Part shown: piece by piece, positions 29,392-38,213 of the stretch | Numbering within the stretch: position 1 is the stretch's first letter | How the letters are laid out: each line of letters starts with the position of its first letter | Source: Acinetobacter sp. ANC 4204 | GTDB taxonomy: Bacteria; Pseudomonadota; Gammaproteobacteria; Pseudomonadales; Moraxellaceae | Direction of reading: 5' to 3' | DNA: 64,000 nt | Assembly: GCF_002135205.1 (NCBI RefSeq) | Contig: NZ_NEFZ01000004.1 | Location: 1-64,000, forward strand | The notes under the pieces: generated by a model | Database searches by the model: none | The model's input: only the letters and a program-made list of their open reading frames with translations | Told to the model about the DNA's origin: nothing | Position numbers and translations under genes: made by a program

Positions 29392-29545
29392 TTAATGCCG
29401 ACACATATAACTCCCCCCTAAGAAGATTGAACAAGTGCAAAACAATTCACTTTTGCGACTAAAAATCACACAAAGCCTTAAATTTTTGCTACCTTACAGG
29501 CTCAATATAAAAATCAATAATGTTTCAAAATTAAAGGTTTAAGCA

Positions 29546-29794
29546 ATGAAAAAATTACTCATGATTAGTGCAAGTATCATCCTTTTGTCTTTGATCGCGT
29601 GCAGCAAAATGCCGAAGGCCTGTATTGAGTCATGGGAAAAGATGGAAAAACTTGGAAAACAAATGGGTTTAGCTGAAGAACAACTCAAAGAACAAAAGAA
29701 GAAATTTGAAGAGGAAATCAAAACAATGAACGAAGAAGAAGCAACGCGGATGTGTAGTACTCAAAATTCACTTTTAGGCTTGGTTGGTCAGTAA
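29546..29794 (+). CDS. Small lipoprotein
   Basis: An 82-residue predicted lipoprotein. The signal peptide (MKKLLMISASIILLSLIAC) ends in a lipobox L-I-A-C with the acylated cysteine at residue 19; Ser at +2 predicts sorting to the outer membrane. The mature part is short and charged: CIESWEKMEKLGKQMGLAEE, a Lys/Glu-rich helix, and a second Cys (ATRMCSTQ); the two mature cysteines could form a disulfide. It resembles DUF5339-like small secreted proteins in layout, but I am not sure. AAAGG precedes the start and a strong terminator follows. Confidence 0.75.
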   Translation: MKKLLMISASIILLSLIACSKMPKACIESWEKMEKLGKQMGLAEEQLKEQKKKFEEEIKTMNEEEATRMCSTQNSLLGLVGQ

Positions 29795-29828
29795 TCCGTT
29801 CTATTGCTAAAAAGAAAATGACATAGAA

Positions 29829-29859
29829 AAAAAGCCGTATTATTTGAATACGGCTTTTT
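29829..29859. terminator. Bidirectional terminator between lipoprotein and nitroreductase genes
   Basis: AAAAAGCCGTATT, loop ATTTG, AATACGGCTTTTT: a perfect 13-bp stem between convergent genes. Confidence 0.93.
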
Positions 29860-29865
29860 GATTCA

Positions 29866-30468
29866 TTATTTAAATACCTTGAAGCGCACCGTATCATCCA
29901 CAAAGCCTTTTTCTTTAGCTTCACCCTCAACTGAACCAAAGACTAATTGTGCGCGTAATTTCCAACTGGCAGGCACACTCCATTCAGCATGGACTTCTTC
30001 ATCCACAATTGGATTATAATGTTGTAAAGATGCACCTAGACCCAAGGTATGTAACGCAGTCCACGTTGAAAACTGAGCCATAGCTGTCGAATGCTCTGCC
30101 CAAATAGGAAAGTTCTCAGCATAAGATGGAAATTGCTCTTGTAAGCTCTGAATGACATCTAGATCTTCAAAAAATAAAACTGTTCCCACACCTGCTGCAA
30201 AACTAGCCATTTTAGCGGTTGTTTTAGCTGCACTTTCTTCGTCTTTAGCATAAGACTTCAGTTTTTCAGCCACAAAAGTCCAGAATTTTTCATGCTCCGC
30301 ATTGAACAAAATCACAGCTCGAGATGACTGCGAGTTAAAAGATGATGGGCTTTGTTTAATAGCTGTTTGGATCAAATCAGTTAAAAATTCAGAACTGTGC
30401 TCAACTTTTTTACCAATAGCATAAATAGTACGACGTTTTGTAATTAAGTCGATGAACTGATTTGACAT
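29866..30468 (-). CDS. Nitroreductase family protein (Frm2/Hbn1-like)
   Basis: A 200-residue FMN-dependent oxidoreductase of the nitroreductase fold, closest to the Frm2/Hbn1 branch (COG3560), whose members reduce nitroaromatics and are linked to fatty-acid or stress signalling. The FMN site is RRTIYAIGKK near 12-21 and QSPSSFNSQSSRAVIL near 39-54. The central VGTVLFFEDLDVIQSLQEQF and ALHTLGLGASLQHYNP are family-typical, and the end has VFGSVEGEAKEKGF. No linked gene suggests the physiological substrate. It stands alone with a terminator downstream. Confidence 0.88.
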   Translation of the reverse strand: MSNQFIDLITKRRTIYAIGKKVEHSSEFLTDLIQTAIKQSPSSFNSQSSRAVILFNAEHEKFWTFVAEKLKSYAKDEESAAKTTAKMASFAAGVGTVLFFEDLDVIQSLQEQFPSYAENFPIWAEHSTAMAQFSTWTALHTLGLGASLQHYNPIVDEEVHAEWSVPASWKLRAQLVFGSVEGEAKEKGFVDDTVRFKVFK

Positions 30469-30663
30469 GTATTAAAATCCTTGTGGTTCTATTCAAAAAA
30501 AAATTCATAGCAAATTTAAACATTAGTCTGCCATGAATGATGACCTAATGTATCAAGCAAAATTAATTCCAATATTTGACCAAATAATAAAATTTAATGC
30601 TTTAGATGTAGTTTAAATGCTTTGTGTTTACCACAAATACATAGTTCTGCTATCCATATAAAA

Positions 30664-30687
30664 AAAATCCTCCAAATGGAGGATTTT
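30664..30687 (-). terminator. Terminator of the 163-residue hypothetical gene
   Basis: AAAATCCTCC, loop AAAT, GGAGGATTTT, with T runs on the minus strand, 9 bases after the stop codon at 30696. Confidence 0.9.
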
Positions 30688-30695
30688 AAATTTGT

Positions 30696-31187
30696 TTAGA
30701 ATTTGGCTTCTAAGACTTGAGTGGGAATTTTATTTTTCCATAAGTCCCGTAGCACGGGTAAATAGAATTTTTCACCCAATTCAACTAGTTCCGCATCAAT
30801 TAACGCATGTATTTCATGCATAAATAAATAATCAAGTTCAACCGTTTTCAACTGTTGCTGTGTTTTGGCAAAGTCTTTGCGCTTTTGTTGTGCACGTTTC
30901 ACTAGAGCATCTGCAAAATCTTTATCTTTAAACTGCTTAATCGCGTTTAAGCGTAACTCAATCACGCCCCAACCACTCAATAACAGTTTGAAAAGTTCAA
31001 AGTCAGCCGTGGTTGATTCCCATGTCATTTCTTCAAGATTTTCATTTTTAGGTAGAACAGGAAGCAATAATTCCATAACACTTGGGAAAATCTTTTTGAA
31101 ATTTAAAACAAATTTAACAGGATGCTCACCCGGATAATCGTTAAATTGCACGTTTTTCTGAACATCTGTCAAATAAATATCAAGCAT
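30696..31187 (-). CDS. Hypothetical protein
   Basis: A 163-residue soluble protein I do not recognise. The N-terminus is beta-like (LDIYLTDVQKNVQFNDYPGE), the centre is helical with LFKLLLSGWGVIELRLNAI, and a Lys/Gln-rich coiled-coil-like segment follows (LVKRAQQKRKDFAKTQQQLK). The end is again helical (LDYLFMHEIHALIDAELVEL). No signal peptide, membrane helix or cysteine pattern. Its start is about 100 bases downstream of the fumC stop on the same strand, and its own terminator follows. Codon use looks native. Confidence 0.6.
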   Translation of the reverse strand: MLDIYLTDVQKNVQFNDYPGEHPVKFVLNFKKIFPSVMELLLPVLPKNENLEEMTWESTTADFELFKLLLSGWGVIELRLNAIKQFKDKDFADALVKRAQQKRKDFAKTQQQLKTVELDYLFMHEIHALIDAELVELGEKFYLPVLRDLWKNKIPTQVLEAKF

Positions 31188-31293
31188 GGTAACTCATCAG
31201 CAGTTTATCTTTAGTCGACCATTGTACCGACTTCGCCCAAAGATAAAAACTGCTGATGTTCATTTGCTCTTTCATTGAGCAATTGAAGAAAAT

Positions 31294-32688
31294 TTATTTT
31301 ACATTTGGTGAAATCATTTGTTCTGGACGGACCACTTCATCAAACTGCTCAGCAGTGACCAAGTTCAACTCTACAGCCACTTGTTTTAGTGTTTTTCCTT
31401 CTTTATAAGCTGTTTTGGCAACTTTCGCTGCATTTTCATAGCCAATCACTGGATTTAAAGCCGTAACTAACATCAATGAGTCATGTAAGAAGTGGTCAAT
31501 TTTTTCACGGTTCGGCTCAATACCCACTGCACAGTGATCATTGAAGCTATTACATGCGTCACCCAAAAGCTGAATCGACTGCAACAAATTAAACGCAATT
31601 ACAGGCATGAACACATTCAATTCAAAGTTACCCGATGCGCCCGCAACATTAATCGTGGTGTCATTGCCTAAGACTTGAGCCACCACCATAGTCATCGCTT
31701 CACTTTGAGTCGGGTTCACTTTCCCCGGCATAATACTTGAGCCTGGTTCATTTTCTGGAATACGTAATTCACCAAAACCACAACGCGGGCCACTAGCCAA
31801 CCAGCGAATGTCATTGGCAATCTTATTCAAGCTTACCGCAAGCGTTTTTAATGCACCTGAGGCAAACACGGCTGCATCGCGCCCAGCCAATGCTTCAAAT
31901 TTATTTGGCGCAGTCACAAAAGGTAGTCCGGTCAACTGTGCCAGTTGCTCCGCCGATTTTTCCGCATAATCAGGATGCGCATTCAGCCCTGTACCTACAG
32001 CCGTTCCACCTAAAGGCAGCTCATACAAACCTGAGAGTGCCTGTTGTAAACGCTTTAAGCCATGATCGAGCTGAGAAACATAACCGCTAAACTCTTGGCC
32101 CAACGTTAATGGTGTTGCATCTTGTAAATGAGTTCGCCCAATTTTGACGATGTCAGCAAATGCTTGAGACTTTGCATCTAAAGTATCTCGAAGCTGAGTA
32201 ACCGCAGGAATCAGTAATTCATTGATCAGAATACTTGCTGCAACATGAATCGCCGTTGGAAATGAGTCATTGGTTGACTGAGCACGGTTCACGTGATCGT
32301 TCGGGTGTACAGGTTTTTGTGCGCCTAAAGGATTGCCGAGTTTCTGATTGGCGATATTCGCAATTACTTCATTACAGTTCATGTTACTTTGCGTGCCTGA
32401 ACCAGTTTGCCATACTACCAAAGGAAACTGACTATCCCACTGCCCTGCAATCACTTCATCCGCAGCGCCGACGATGTATTGCGCCAATTCTTGTGGAATT
32501 TGGTTAAGTTCAGCATTGGTCTGCGCTGCTGCTTTTTTCACTAAGCCCATAGCACGAATCATTGGTCGCGGTAGACGTTCACTGCCAATTTTAAAGTTTT
32601 GCAAACTACGCTGAGTTTGGGCACCCCAAAGTGCTTCGCTTGGTACTTCAACTTCGCCCATCGTGTCGTGTTCAATACGTGTTTGCAT
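31294..32688 (-). CDS. fumC: Class II fumarate hydratase (iron-independent)
   Basis: Interconverts fumarate and malate without an Fe-S cluster, so it works under iron limitation and oxidative stress. 464 residues. It starts [20 protein letters not shown], has the S-G-T-Q-S-N-M-N substrate region, [19 protein letters not shown] and the catalytic loop [26 protein letters not shown] lies before the ATG. A Fur-like box sits beside the -35 box of a good promoter candidate upstream, which suggests induction when iron is scarce. Confidence 0.96.
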   Translation of the reverse strand: MQTRIEHDTMGEVEVPSEALWGAQTQRSLQNFKIGSERLPRPMIRAMGLVKKAAAQTNAELNQIPQELAQYIVGAADEVIAGQWDSQFPLVVWQTGSGTQSNMNCNEVIANIANQKLGNPLGAQKPVHPNDHVNRAQSTNDSFPTAIHVAASILINELLIPAVTQLRDTLDAKSQAFADIVKIGRTHLQDATPLTLGQEFSGYVSQLDHGLKRLQQALSGLYELPLGGTAVGTGLNAHPDYAEKSAEQLAQLTGLPFVTAPNKFEALAGRDAAVFASGALKTLAVSLNKIANDIRWLASGPRCGFGELRIPENEPGSSIMPGKVNPTQSEAMTMVVAQVLGNDTTINVAGASGNFELNVFMPVIAFNLLQSIQLLGDACNSFNDHCAVGIEPNREKIDHFLHDSLMLVTALNPVIGYENAAKVAKTAYKEGKTLKQVAVELNLVTAEQFDEVVRPEQMISPNVK

Positions 32689-32746
32689 TTTAACCTCTTC
32701 CTTTTTAAGTGAATTGCAAAATGATTATTTTGCGCTTGTTTTCCTT

Positions 32747-32790
32747 ATCTTAATGATTAAGTAAAAGCATGTAAATGATAATTGTTATCA
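32747..32790 (-). promoter_or_regulatory. fumC promoter with Fur box
   Basis: On the minus strand TTTACA (-35, 32775-32770), 17 bases and TAAGAT (-10, 32752-32747). Directly upstream of the -35 is TGATAATTGTTATCA (32776-32790), which matches the 7-1-7 Fur consensus at all but one of its defined bases. Confidence 0.75.
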
Positions 32791-32799
32791 GTAAATTAA

Positions 32800-33807
32800 T
32801 TAAAGACCCTCTAAACTTTGTCGGTAGAAACGCCATCCATCCTCAAGGGTTTGTTGTAAACTGCGCTTCGCTTCCCAGTGTAAAACATTTTTCGCTTTAC
32901 TACATTCGGATGCGACCTGATCTAATTCCACGATGTTCGAATCAACTATATCGACTGTAGCAATGTCACTTTGCGTCACGTTTTCAACTTTTTCAACCAA
33001 CTGCTGTATCGACACACTTTGACCTGCAATATTAAACGCTTCACAAGCAAACTGTTGAGTGCTCAACCATTGTAACGAAGCAGCAATCGCATCACACGCA
33101 TCCAAAATATGTAAAAAACTACGTTCGACCGTATGGTCTGCTGTTTGTGCTTTTTTTCTCAGTTCAATATGATCACGCTGTTTGGCAGCGACTTGCATCA
33201 ACAGTGGGATAATATTTTTCGGTAAAGGCGGAAACAGCTCTCCGAGCATTCCATTTTCAAATGCGCCTGCGACATTGCCCATTCTTAAAACGGCAATTTT
33301 CCATTCATTATCTGTTTTTGCTGTATCTCGAATAATTTCTTCGACCATTTGTTGCGACTTGATATACGGGTTTGGATAGCCGAAATTCAGTTCCAAGTCT
33401 TCTTCTAGATGTAGACTCGACTCACCATAAACTGCAAGACTGGAAAGATGCACCAAAGTTCGAACACCTGTGCGTTGCATAGCACGCAGTAAACTCATAA
33501 TACAACTAACATTGTCATTATAATATTCCAAAGGCTTCAACACAGACTCTTCAAGCGATTTAAAGCTTGCGGCATGTACCACTGCATCAATGGAATACTG
33601 CTCAAAAACTTTGTTCAAAGCAGGCGTATTTCGGATATCAATTTTGACAAAAGGCACGTACATGCCACTAATAAATTCTAATCGTTCAAGAGTTTGTAAA
33701 TTCGCATTGGATAAATTGTCTACAATAATGACCTCTTGCCCATGCGCCATAAAGCTCAAAGCAATATGTGAGCCTATAAAGCCTAAACCACCAGTCACTA
33801 AAATCAT
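32800..33807 (-). CDS. GalE-like NAD-dependent epimerase/dehydratase, divergent active site
   Basis: A 335-residue extended short-chain dehydrogenase/reductase. The NAD site is ILVTGGLGFIGSHIALSF at the N-terminus, and the overall line follows UDP-glucose 4-epimerase (VVHAASFKSLEESVLKPLEY, HLSSLAVYGE, NPYIKSQQMVEEI, LRMGNVAGA). In GalE the catalytic pair is Tyr and the Lys four residues later (YGKSK); here it reads YIKSQ, so the Lys is Gln. The R-x-G-D element that binds UDP near the C-terminus is also not recognisable. It may therefore have another substrate or a non-catalytic role. It diverges from the tus genes and lies upstream of fumC on the same strand. Confidence 0.7.
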   Translation of the reverse strand: MILVTGGLGFIGSHIALSFMAHGQEVIIVDNLSNANLQTLERLEFISGMYVPFVKIDIRNTPALNKVFEQYSIDAVVHAASFKSLEESVLKPLEYYNDNVSCIMSLLRAMQRTGVRTLVHLSSLAVYGESSLHLEEDLELNFGYPNPYIKSQQMVEEIIRDTAKTDNEWKIAVLRMGNVAGAFENGMLGELFPPLPKNIIPLLMQVAAKQRDHIELRKKAQTADHTVERSFLHILDACDAIAASLQWLSTQQFACEAFNIAGQSVSIQQLVEKVENVTQSDIATVDIVDSNIVELDQVASECSKAKNVLHWEAKRSLQQTLEDGWRFYRQSLEGL

Positions 33808-33878
33808 TGTATACTACCTTTTTATTATGAAGTCCGAATGTACCAAGCAAGTTTTGGACATTCCTCTAGTGAAGTTTG

Positions 33879-34247
33879 ATGAGTACTTTATTACTAATTA
33901 CCTCCGCACCGAGTTCGATTCATGCATGGCATGCGCTGGGTTTAGCACAAGCACTGCATGCGAAAAATGAACTCTTTCGAGTGTTTTTCTACCAAGATGC
34001 TGTTCAAGTTGCCAATGCCCTACAATGGGTACCTGACGACCAACGGAATCTATGTTCTGAGTGGCAAAAACTCGCCATTCGCCTGCCAGTTTGTGTTAGT
34101 GCAGCCTTGGCTCGAGGAATTACCGATGCCGAAAATGCACAGCGTCATCAGTTAGCACAGCATAATCTTGCTACAGGTTTTGACTTGGTCGGCTTAGGGG
34201 AACTGGCCGATGCCGTTCAGTCTGCAGAGCGCTTAATTCAATTCTAA
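33879..34247 (+). CDS. tusD: Sulfurtransferase complex subunit TusD (DsrE family)
   Basis: Subunit of the TusBCD relay that takes sulfur from TusA and gives it to TusE for 2-thiouridine at the tRNA wobble base. 122 residues with the DsrE fold: TLLLITSAPSSIHAWHALGL and FYQDAVQVAN. The active cysteine is in LPVCVSAALARGITD near residue 74, followed by GFDLVGLGELADAVQSAERL at the C-terminus. I used the second of two adjacent start codons (TTG-ATG). It is the first gene of a compact tusDCB-tusE operon. Confidence 0.92.
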   Translation: MSTLLLITSAPSSIHAWHALGLAQALHAKNELFRVFFYQDAVQVANALQWVPDDQRNLCSEWQKLAIRLPVCVSAALARGITDAENAQRHQLAQHNLATGFDLVGLGELADAVQSAERLIQF

Positions 34248-34291
34248 GTGCTAAGTTTTCAAGAATTTGTTGCTTTTAAAAGGTATATTGT

Positions 34292-34642
34292 GTGAAATCT
34301 GTACTGGTTATTTTAACCCAAGCCAATTTGAACTCTTTGCAGGTGCATGAAAGCCTCTCTGCAACGATGGTTCTTGCAACTTTTGGCTGTGAAGTCAAAG
34401 TCTTACTACAAGATGCTGCGCTCAGCTTATTAAACGATGCTCAGTCATTTGAACCCTTAAAGCATGCTTTTAAACTGGCGTCAAACATGGTTGATAGCTT
34501 TGAGTTTTATGACTTAAGCCCGATTTGGATTGAAACCAAAAATCAAGCTTCTGCCTTTGTTCAACAAACCGAGCAAGAAATAGAATGTGTTGAACTCAAT
34601 GCCAATTTAATACAACAGTTTGACCATGTGCTGTATTGGTAA
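34292..34642 (+). CDS. tusC: Sulfurtransferase complex subunit TusC (DsrF family)
   Basis: Structural subunit of the TusBCD heterohexamer. 116 residues: VLVILTQANLNSLQVHESLS, then ATMVLATFGCEVKVLLQDAA and the end QQFDHVLYW, which matches the TusC family tail. The start appears to be GTG at 34292 with AAAGG upstream. It lies 44 bases after tusD; the ribosome site of tusB overlaps its stop codon. Confidence 0.88.
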   Translation: MKSVLVILTQANLNSLQVHESLSATMVLATFGCEVKVLLQDAALSLLNDAQSFEPLKHAFKLASNMVDSFEFYDLSPIWIETKNQASAFVQQTEQEIECVELNANLIQQFDHVLYW

Positions 34643-34652
34643 GGAGACAGTT

Positions 34653-34934
34653 ATGAGCAAAACAATTTATCTCGTGCAGTCTCCATTTGCCGCGACAGAG
34701 CTAGCGCTGAGTAAATTACAAAGCCTGTATCAATCAGGGGATGATGTGGTTTTAATGGGAGATGCGGTCCTATATATAGAGCATCCTTTTATTCAGCAGT
34801 TGCCTTGTATATTTGTGCTTGAGCAGGATGCTGAAAATATCGCTGCGGCCTATCCGAGCAACCTAGAAACCATCAGCTATGCTAGGTTTGCTGAGCTATG
34901 TTTAAACCACAGTCGTTGTATCAGTTTAAAATAA
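34653..34934 (+). CDS. tusB: Sulfurtransferase complex subunit TusB (DsrH family)
   Basis: Third subunit of TusBCD. 93 residues from ATG 34653, which has AAGGAGA 7 bases upstream. Features: IYLVQSPFAATELALSKLQS, VVLMGDAVLYIE (strand with the DsrH motif), and a C-terminal Cys-containing tail. A longer frame from 34620 overlaps tusC and is not needed. It is encoded between tusC and tusE. Confidence 0.87.
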   Translation: MSKTIYLVQSPFAATELALSKLQSLYQSGDDVVLMGDAVLYIEHPFIQQLPCIFVLEQDAENIAAAYPSNLETISYARFAELCLNHSRCISLK

Positions 34935-34948
34935 TTTTGAGTGTTTAG

Positions 34949-35260
34949 ATGAATTTAGAATTAGACCAAGATGGTCATTTAGTCGATTACACCATTTGGA
35001 ATCAAGAGGTTGCAAAAGAGTTAGCAAAATCTTTAGAGCTTGAATTGACCGATTGGCACTTTGAAATCCTCATGGCAGTGCGTCAGTTTTACCAGCAGTT
35101 TGGGCACTCACCTGCAACACGTCCACTGATTAAGTTTTTAATGAAAACAGTCAACGCAGACATCAATAATGCCATACTACAAGAAAAGTTTAATACTGGA
35201 CTTGTAGCACGCCATCTGAGCCGTTTGGCTGGTGTACCAAAACCTGCCAACTGTTTATAA
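34949..35260 (+). CDS. tusE: TusE/DsrC family sulfurtransferase
   Basis: Final sulfur carrier to MnmA in tRNA 2-thiolation. 103 residues with DLDxDGHL-like start (LELDQDGHLVDYTIWNQEVA), LTDWHFEILMAVRQFYQQFG, SPATRPLIKFLM and the conserved tail GVPKPANCL. The penultimate Cys is the sulfur-carrying residue; the second cysteine of sulfite-reductase-type DsrC is absent, which supports TusE. It ends the tus operon, 2 bases from the stop of the convergent regulator gene. TusA is not in the window. Confidence 0.92.
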   Translation: MNLELDQDGHLVDYTIWNQEVAKELAKSLELELTDWHFEILMAVRQFYQQFGHSPATRPLIKFLMKTVNADINNAILQEKFNTGLVARHLSRLAGVPKPANCL

Positions 35261-35262
35261 GC

Positions 35263-35751
35263 TTAAGCTTCTTTAATGTCTGATTGAGCTGCTAAAGCAT
35301 CAACATAAACCTGTGTCGGTATCGCTTTGATGTCTTTGGCATGTATGGCATCACCACATTCGTTACAAACTAAACGTGGCTGAATGCTATGCCCACATGT
35401 TTTGTGGATAAATTGCACGGGACGACCTTGCCCCTCGTCCATCCATTGATCGGCCCATGTTGCCATCGACATCAGCACTGGATATAAAGCCAAGCCTTTT
35501 TCAGTTAGACAGTACTCAAATCTTGCTTGACGATCCGTGTAAGGTCTTTTCTCCAAAATTTCATGTTCAACCAAGCGCTTTAATCGAGCAGACAACAGGT
35601 GCCGAGTCATACCTAAATTTTCTTGGAAGCTTTCAAATCGGCGCGTTCCTAAAAATGCATTTCGTAAAATCAGCACAGTCCAGCGGTCACCAATTACCGA
35701 TAGTGTTCGTGCAATTGAACAAGGCTGCTCCCCGATCTCATCCCATTTCAT
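35263..35751 (-). CDS. HxlR family transcriptional regulator
   Basis: A 162-residue MarR/HxlR-type regulator. Residues 10-95 are the HxlR winged helix: CSIARTLSVIGDRWTVLILR, FESFQENLGMTRHLLSARLK, and YTDRQARFEYCLTEKGLALY. The N-terminal Cys 11 is the position often used for redox or electrophile sensing in HypR/HxlR proteins. The C-terminal extension (KTCGHSIQPRLVCNECGDAI) has three Cys and a His that could form a zinc ribbon. Its target is unknown; the upstream neighbour mtlD is on the same strand and there is no divergent partner gene. It meets tusE tail to tail. Confidence 0.87.
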   Translation of the reverse strand: MKWDEIGEQPCSIARTLSVIGDRWTVLILRNAFLGTRRFESFQENLGMTRHLLSARLKRLVEHEILEKRPYTDRQARFEYCLTEKGLALYPVLMSMATWADQWMDEGQGRPVQFIHKTCGHSIQPRLVCNECGDAIHAKDIKAIPTQVYVDALAAQSDIKEA

Positions 35752-35865
35752 TACAAAAGAACCATGTTGATTGTTCCCGTAACGTTAAAAGATTTAAAGG
35801 CAGAAGAAAAGCTCTTTTACCTGGACTTCTCTTTAAACATCTAATTGTAGCTATGAACTACTCCA

Positions 35866-38007
35866 TTACACACAACTGGCTTTTAAAGCCTTTTGCTGCG
35901 TCTGGAACATAAAGTCTACTATTTCAATTTCACCGTTTTGTAGCTCATTGAGACGTTTTTCCATGACGTAATACAAAGCTTTTTTATGTTCTTTAGACAG
36001 CGACATCTGTTGAAGCTGTTGTTTCAAATGAACCAAAAGGCTTTCTATTGGCTGATCATCTTCTATCATCAGGTATGCATAGCCAAAAATTGCACCACTT
36101 AATAAGGCTTCAAAAGAAAATCCATGCGAGACATTGTAAGCAACCGATGAAAAAACACGTTCAAATGCGCTTAGTTTTCGAAGTGGGTCACGCGCAACAC
36201 GGCTGCATGGGTCTTTATAAGCATACTGGCATGACTGATCAAAACTTTTTGCCAATCGTATTAAATCATTTTTGCGTTTTGGCAGGTAATGCGTCAGACC
36301 TTGCGTCACTTCTGCAAGCAGTTTTTCAACATAATACTGCACTCGCGGATCGCCCATCGCTACTCCAATGGTCTGATGCCCGAGTAGGCTGGCATACCAT
36401 GCAGTCATGGCATGTACGCCATTCCATAAGCGGTTTTTAATGAGCTGAATATCTGAAATTTGATCGACCAAGATCATTTGACGCATTTTACTGAGTAAGG
36501 GACTTTTGTTTTCCACGTAGATCGGCATATCCATTTCAGCATTGAATAGAATTAAATCCATATGTTGTAAAATATGGCTCGGTTGAAAGTTTTGTCTCAA
36601 ATCCTCAACATATTCACTGGCACGGCGTTCTTGATCTGCACTGAGTTTACTGACATCTTCAACTTCAATTTGATTACTCTCATCATCAAGTTGATATTGC
36701 TTAAAAATATTGTATTTAATACACAGTTGACGATATAGATTTTTATCGCTTAGCTTAGACACCATACGGTTGACTACCGTATCGCAGAAATAGTGCTGCT
36801 CTAAAATAAAATCGGCAACAGCATGGTCTGTTAATTCCACCAAGGCTTTACGTACCTGCTCAAGAACCAACTGCTTGGCGCCTATTTTATTTAAGATAAT
36901 TAACAGCGTCAGTGGAGTTTGAACTTGCTCATCTTGTGCCAAATAGCGTGCATAGAGGCCCTGTGCAATGGTTGCTGCTTCACTGACTAGAGCATTTTCA
37001 GCTAAACAAATCGCAATTAAACTCGACTCGACGTACATGGCATGCATCTGCTGTAAGTCTTCAGCATCAATAATATGCATATTTTCAATACGTTCATCAT
37101 AAGACACTTGCCCATAGCGAATACAATATGCCCCAAATGCGTTAACGGCTGAGCGATATAAGCTATTCCGTGTAGACGCATAGATTTTTTTAGGACGCGT
37201 ATAACCATCCCAATGCGATAAAATTTGTGCGATATAACCGCCACCAATCGCACCAAAGCCGTGAATTCCAACAGTGAGTTGATTTAAAGTTTGAGGAAAG
37301 CTTTCTTGTAAATTGGGCATTTCCAAATGTGAGCTGTAGATATCTAATTCCATTAGATAGTCATACATATTTTCAAAATAATAATTAGCATGAGCCAACA
37401 TACTTTCATTCGGTTCTTTAATATCTTTGAACAGTACACAGATGCCCCCAGCATCATGTGCCGAACGGATACCATTTTCAGAGTCTTCAAACATGAAACA
37501 CTGTGCAGGTTCAAGGTTCAGTTTTTGCGCTGCACTTAGGAAAATTTCAGGATGTGGCTTCCCCTGTTCAACTTCATCACCACAGACCAAGACATCAAAA
37601 AACTTATAAACATTGGCATTGATTAAATACTCTTCAGCAATCGCTCTTCGACTAGAGGTCGCCACGGCCATACGTAATCCTGCTTTACGTAGGCGTTCTA
37701 GAACTTGTACCAATCCTTTTTTAATCGGAACACCATATTGGCGCACTGTTTCTAATTCTAATTCATCAGCTCGCTTACGAATGTCCCCGTAAGGAACTTC
37801 TTGACCATATTGCTTTTGAGCTAGCACTTCAGAACTACGTGCACTTAAACCTAAACAAGCCATGAGGTAGGCATCTGAAAACTCGACCCCAATCTGCTCT
37901 TTGGATGCCTGTTTCAAGGTTTGAAACCGTAAACGTTCGGTATCAAACATTGTTCCATCCATGTCAAAAAGCGCACCATGCACAATATCATTTTTAAATT
38001 TAAACAT
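35866..38007 (-). CDS. mtlD: Bifunctional mannitol-1-phosphate phosphatase/dehydrogenase
   Basis: A 713-residue fusion that makes mannitol from fructose-6-phosphate: the C-terminal part reduces it to mannitol-1-phosphate and the N-terminal HAD phosphatase removes the phosphate. HAD part (about 1-220): nucleophile D15 and D17 in DMDGTMFDTE, AVATSSRRAIAEEY, GKPHPEIFL and FEDSENGI. Dehydrogenase part (about 245-690): Rossmann GIHGFGAIGGGYIAQIL near 251 and catalytic Lys-Asn-His in KNRLWNGVHAM near 527. In Acinetobacter this enzyme is known to make mannitol as a compatible solute under salt stress. No mannitol transporter is next to it, consistent with a biosynthetic role. Confidence 0.92.
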   Translation of the reverse strand: MFKFKNDIVHGALFDMDGTMFDTERLRFQTLKQASKEQIGVEFSDAYLMACLGLSARSSEVLAQKQYGQEVPYGDIRKRADELELETVRQYGVPIKKGLVQVLERLRKAGLRMAVATSSRRAIAEEYLINANVYKFFDVLVCGDEVEQGKPHPEIFLSAAQKLNLEPAQCFMFEDSENGIRSAHDAGGICVLFKDIKEPNESMLAHANYYFENMYDYLMELDIYSSHLEMPNLQESFPQTLNQLTVGIHGFGAIGGGYIAQILSHWDGYTRPKKIYASTRNSLYRSAVNAFGAYCIRYGQVSYDERIENMHIIDAEDLQQMHAMYVESSLIAICLAENALVSEAATIAQGLYARYLAQDEQVQTPLTLLIILNKIGAKQLVLEQVRKALVELTDHAVADFILEQHYFCDTVVNRMVSKLSDKNLYRQLCIKYNIFKQYQLDDESNQIEVEDVSKLSADQERRASEYVEDLRQNFQPSHILQHMDLILFNAEMDMPIYVENKSPLLSKMRQMILVDQISDIQLIKNRLWNGVHAMTAWYASLLGHQTIGVAMGDPRVQYYVEKLLAEVTQGLTHYLPKRKNDLIRLAKSFDQSCQYAYKDPCSRVARDPLRKLSAFERVFSSVAYNVSHGFSFEALLSGAIFGYAYLMIEDDQPIESLLVHLKQQLQQMSLSKEHKKALYYVMEKRLNELQNGEIEIVDFMFQTQQKALKASCV

Positions 38008-38213
38008 TTAGCCTCCGTTTTTATGTTTGCACTTAGACTATACAAAAACCGGGCACAAATTTGATCCTCAGATTTCCTGAAACATTTTTGTTTACTTATT
38101 GATCAATAGATTGGGGTTTAAGCATTTTTTTGTAAACGCAAGGTAATCTTAGGTAATCGAACCGTAACCATAGCGATCATTTTTTTAACAAATTCTATCT
38201 GGAGATGAGCCAT

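Noticed and set aside
33827..33970. Frames upstream of and overlapping tusD in other phases
   Set aside because: They overlap tusD or the divergent gene start, lack features, and the TusD frame has clear family motifs.
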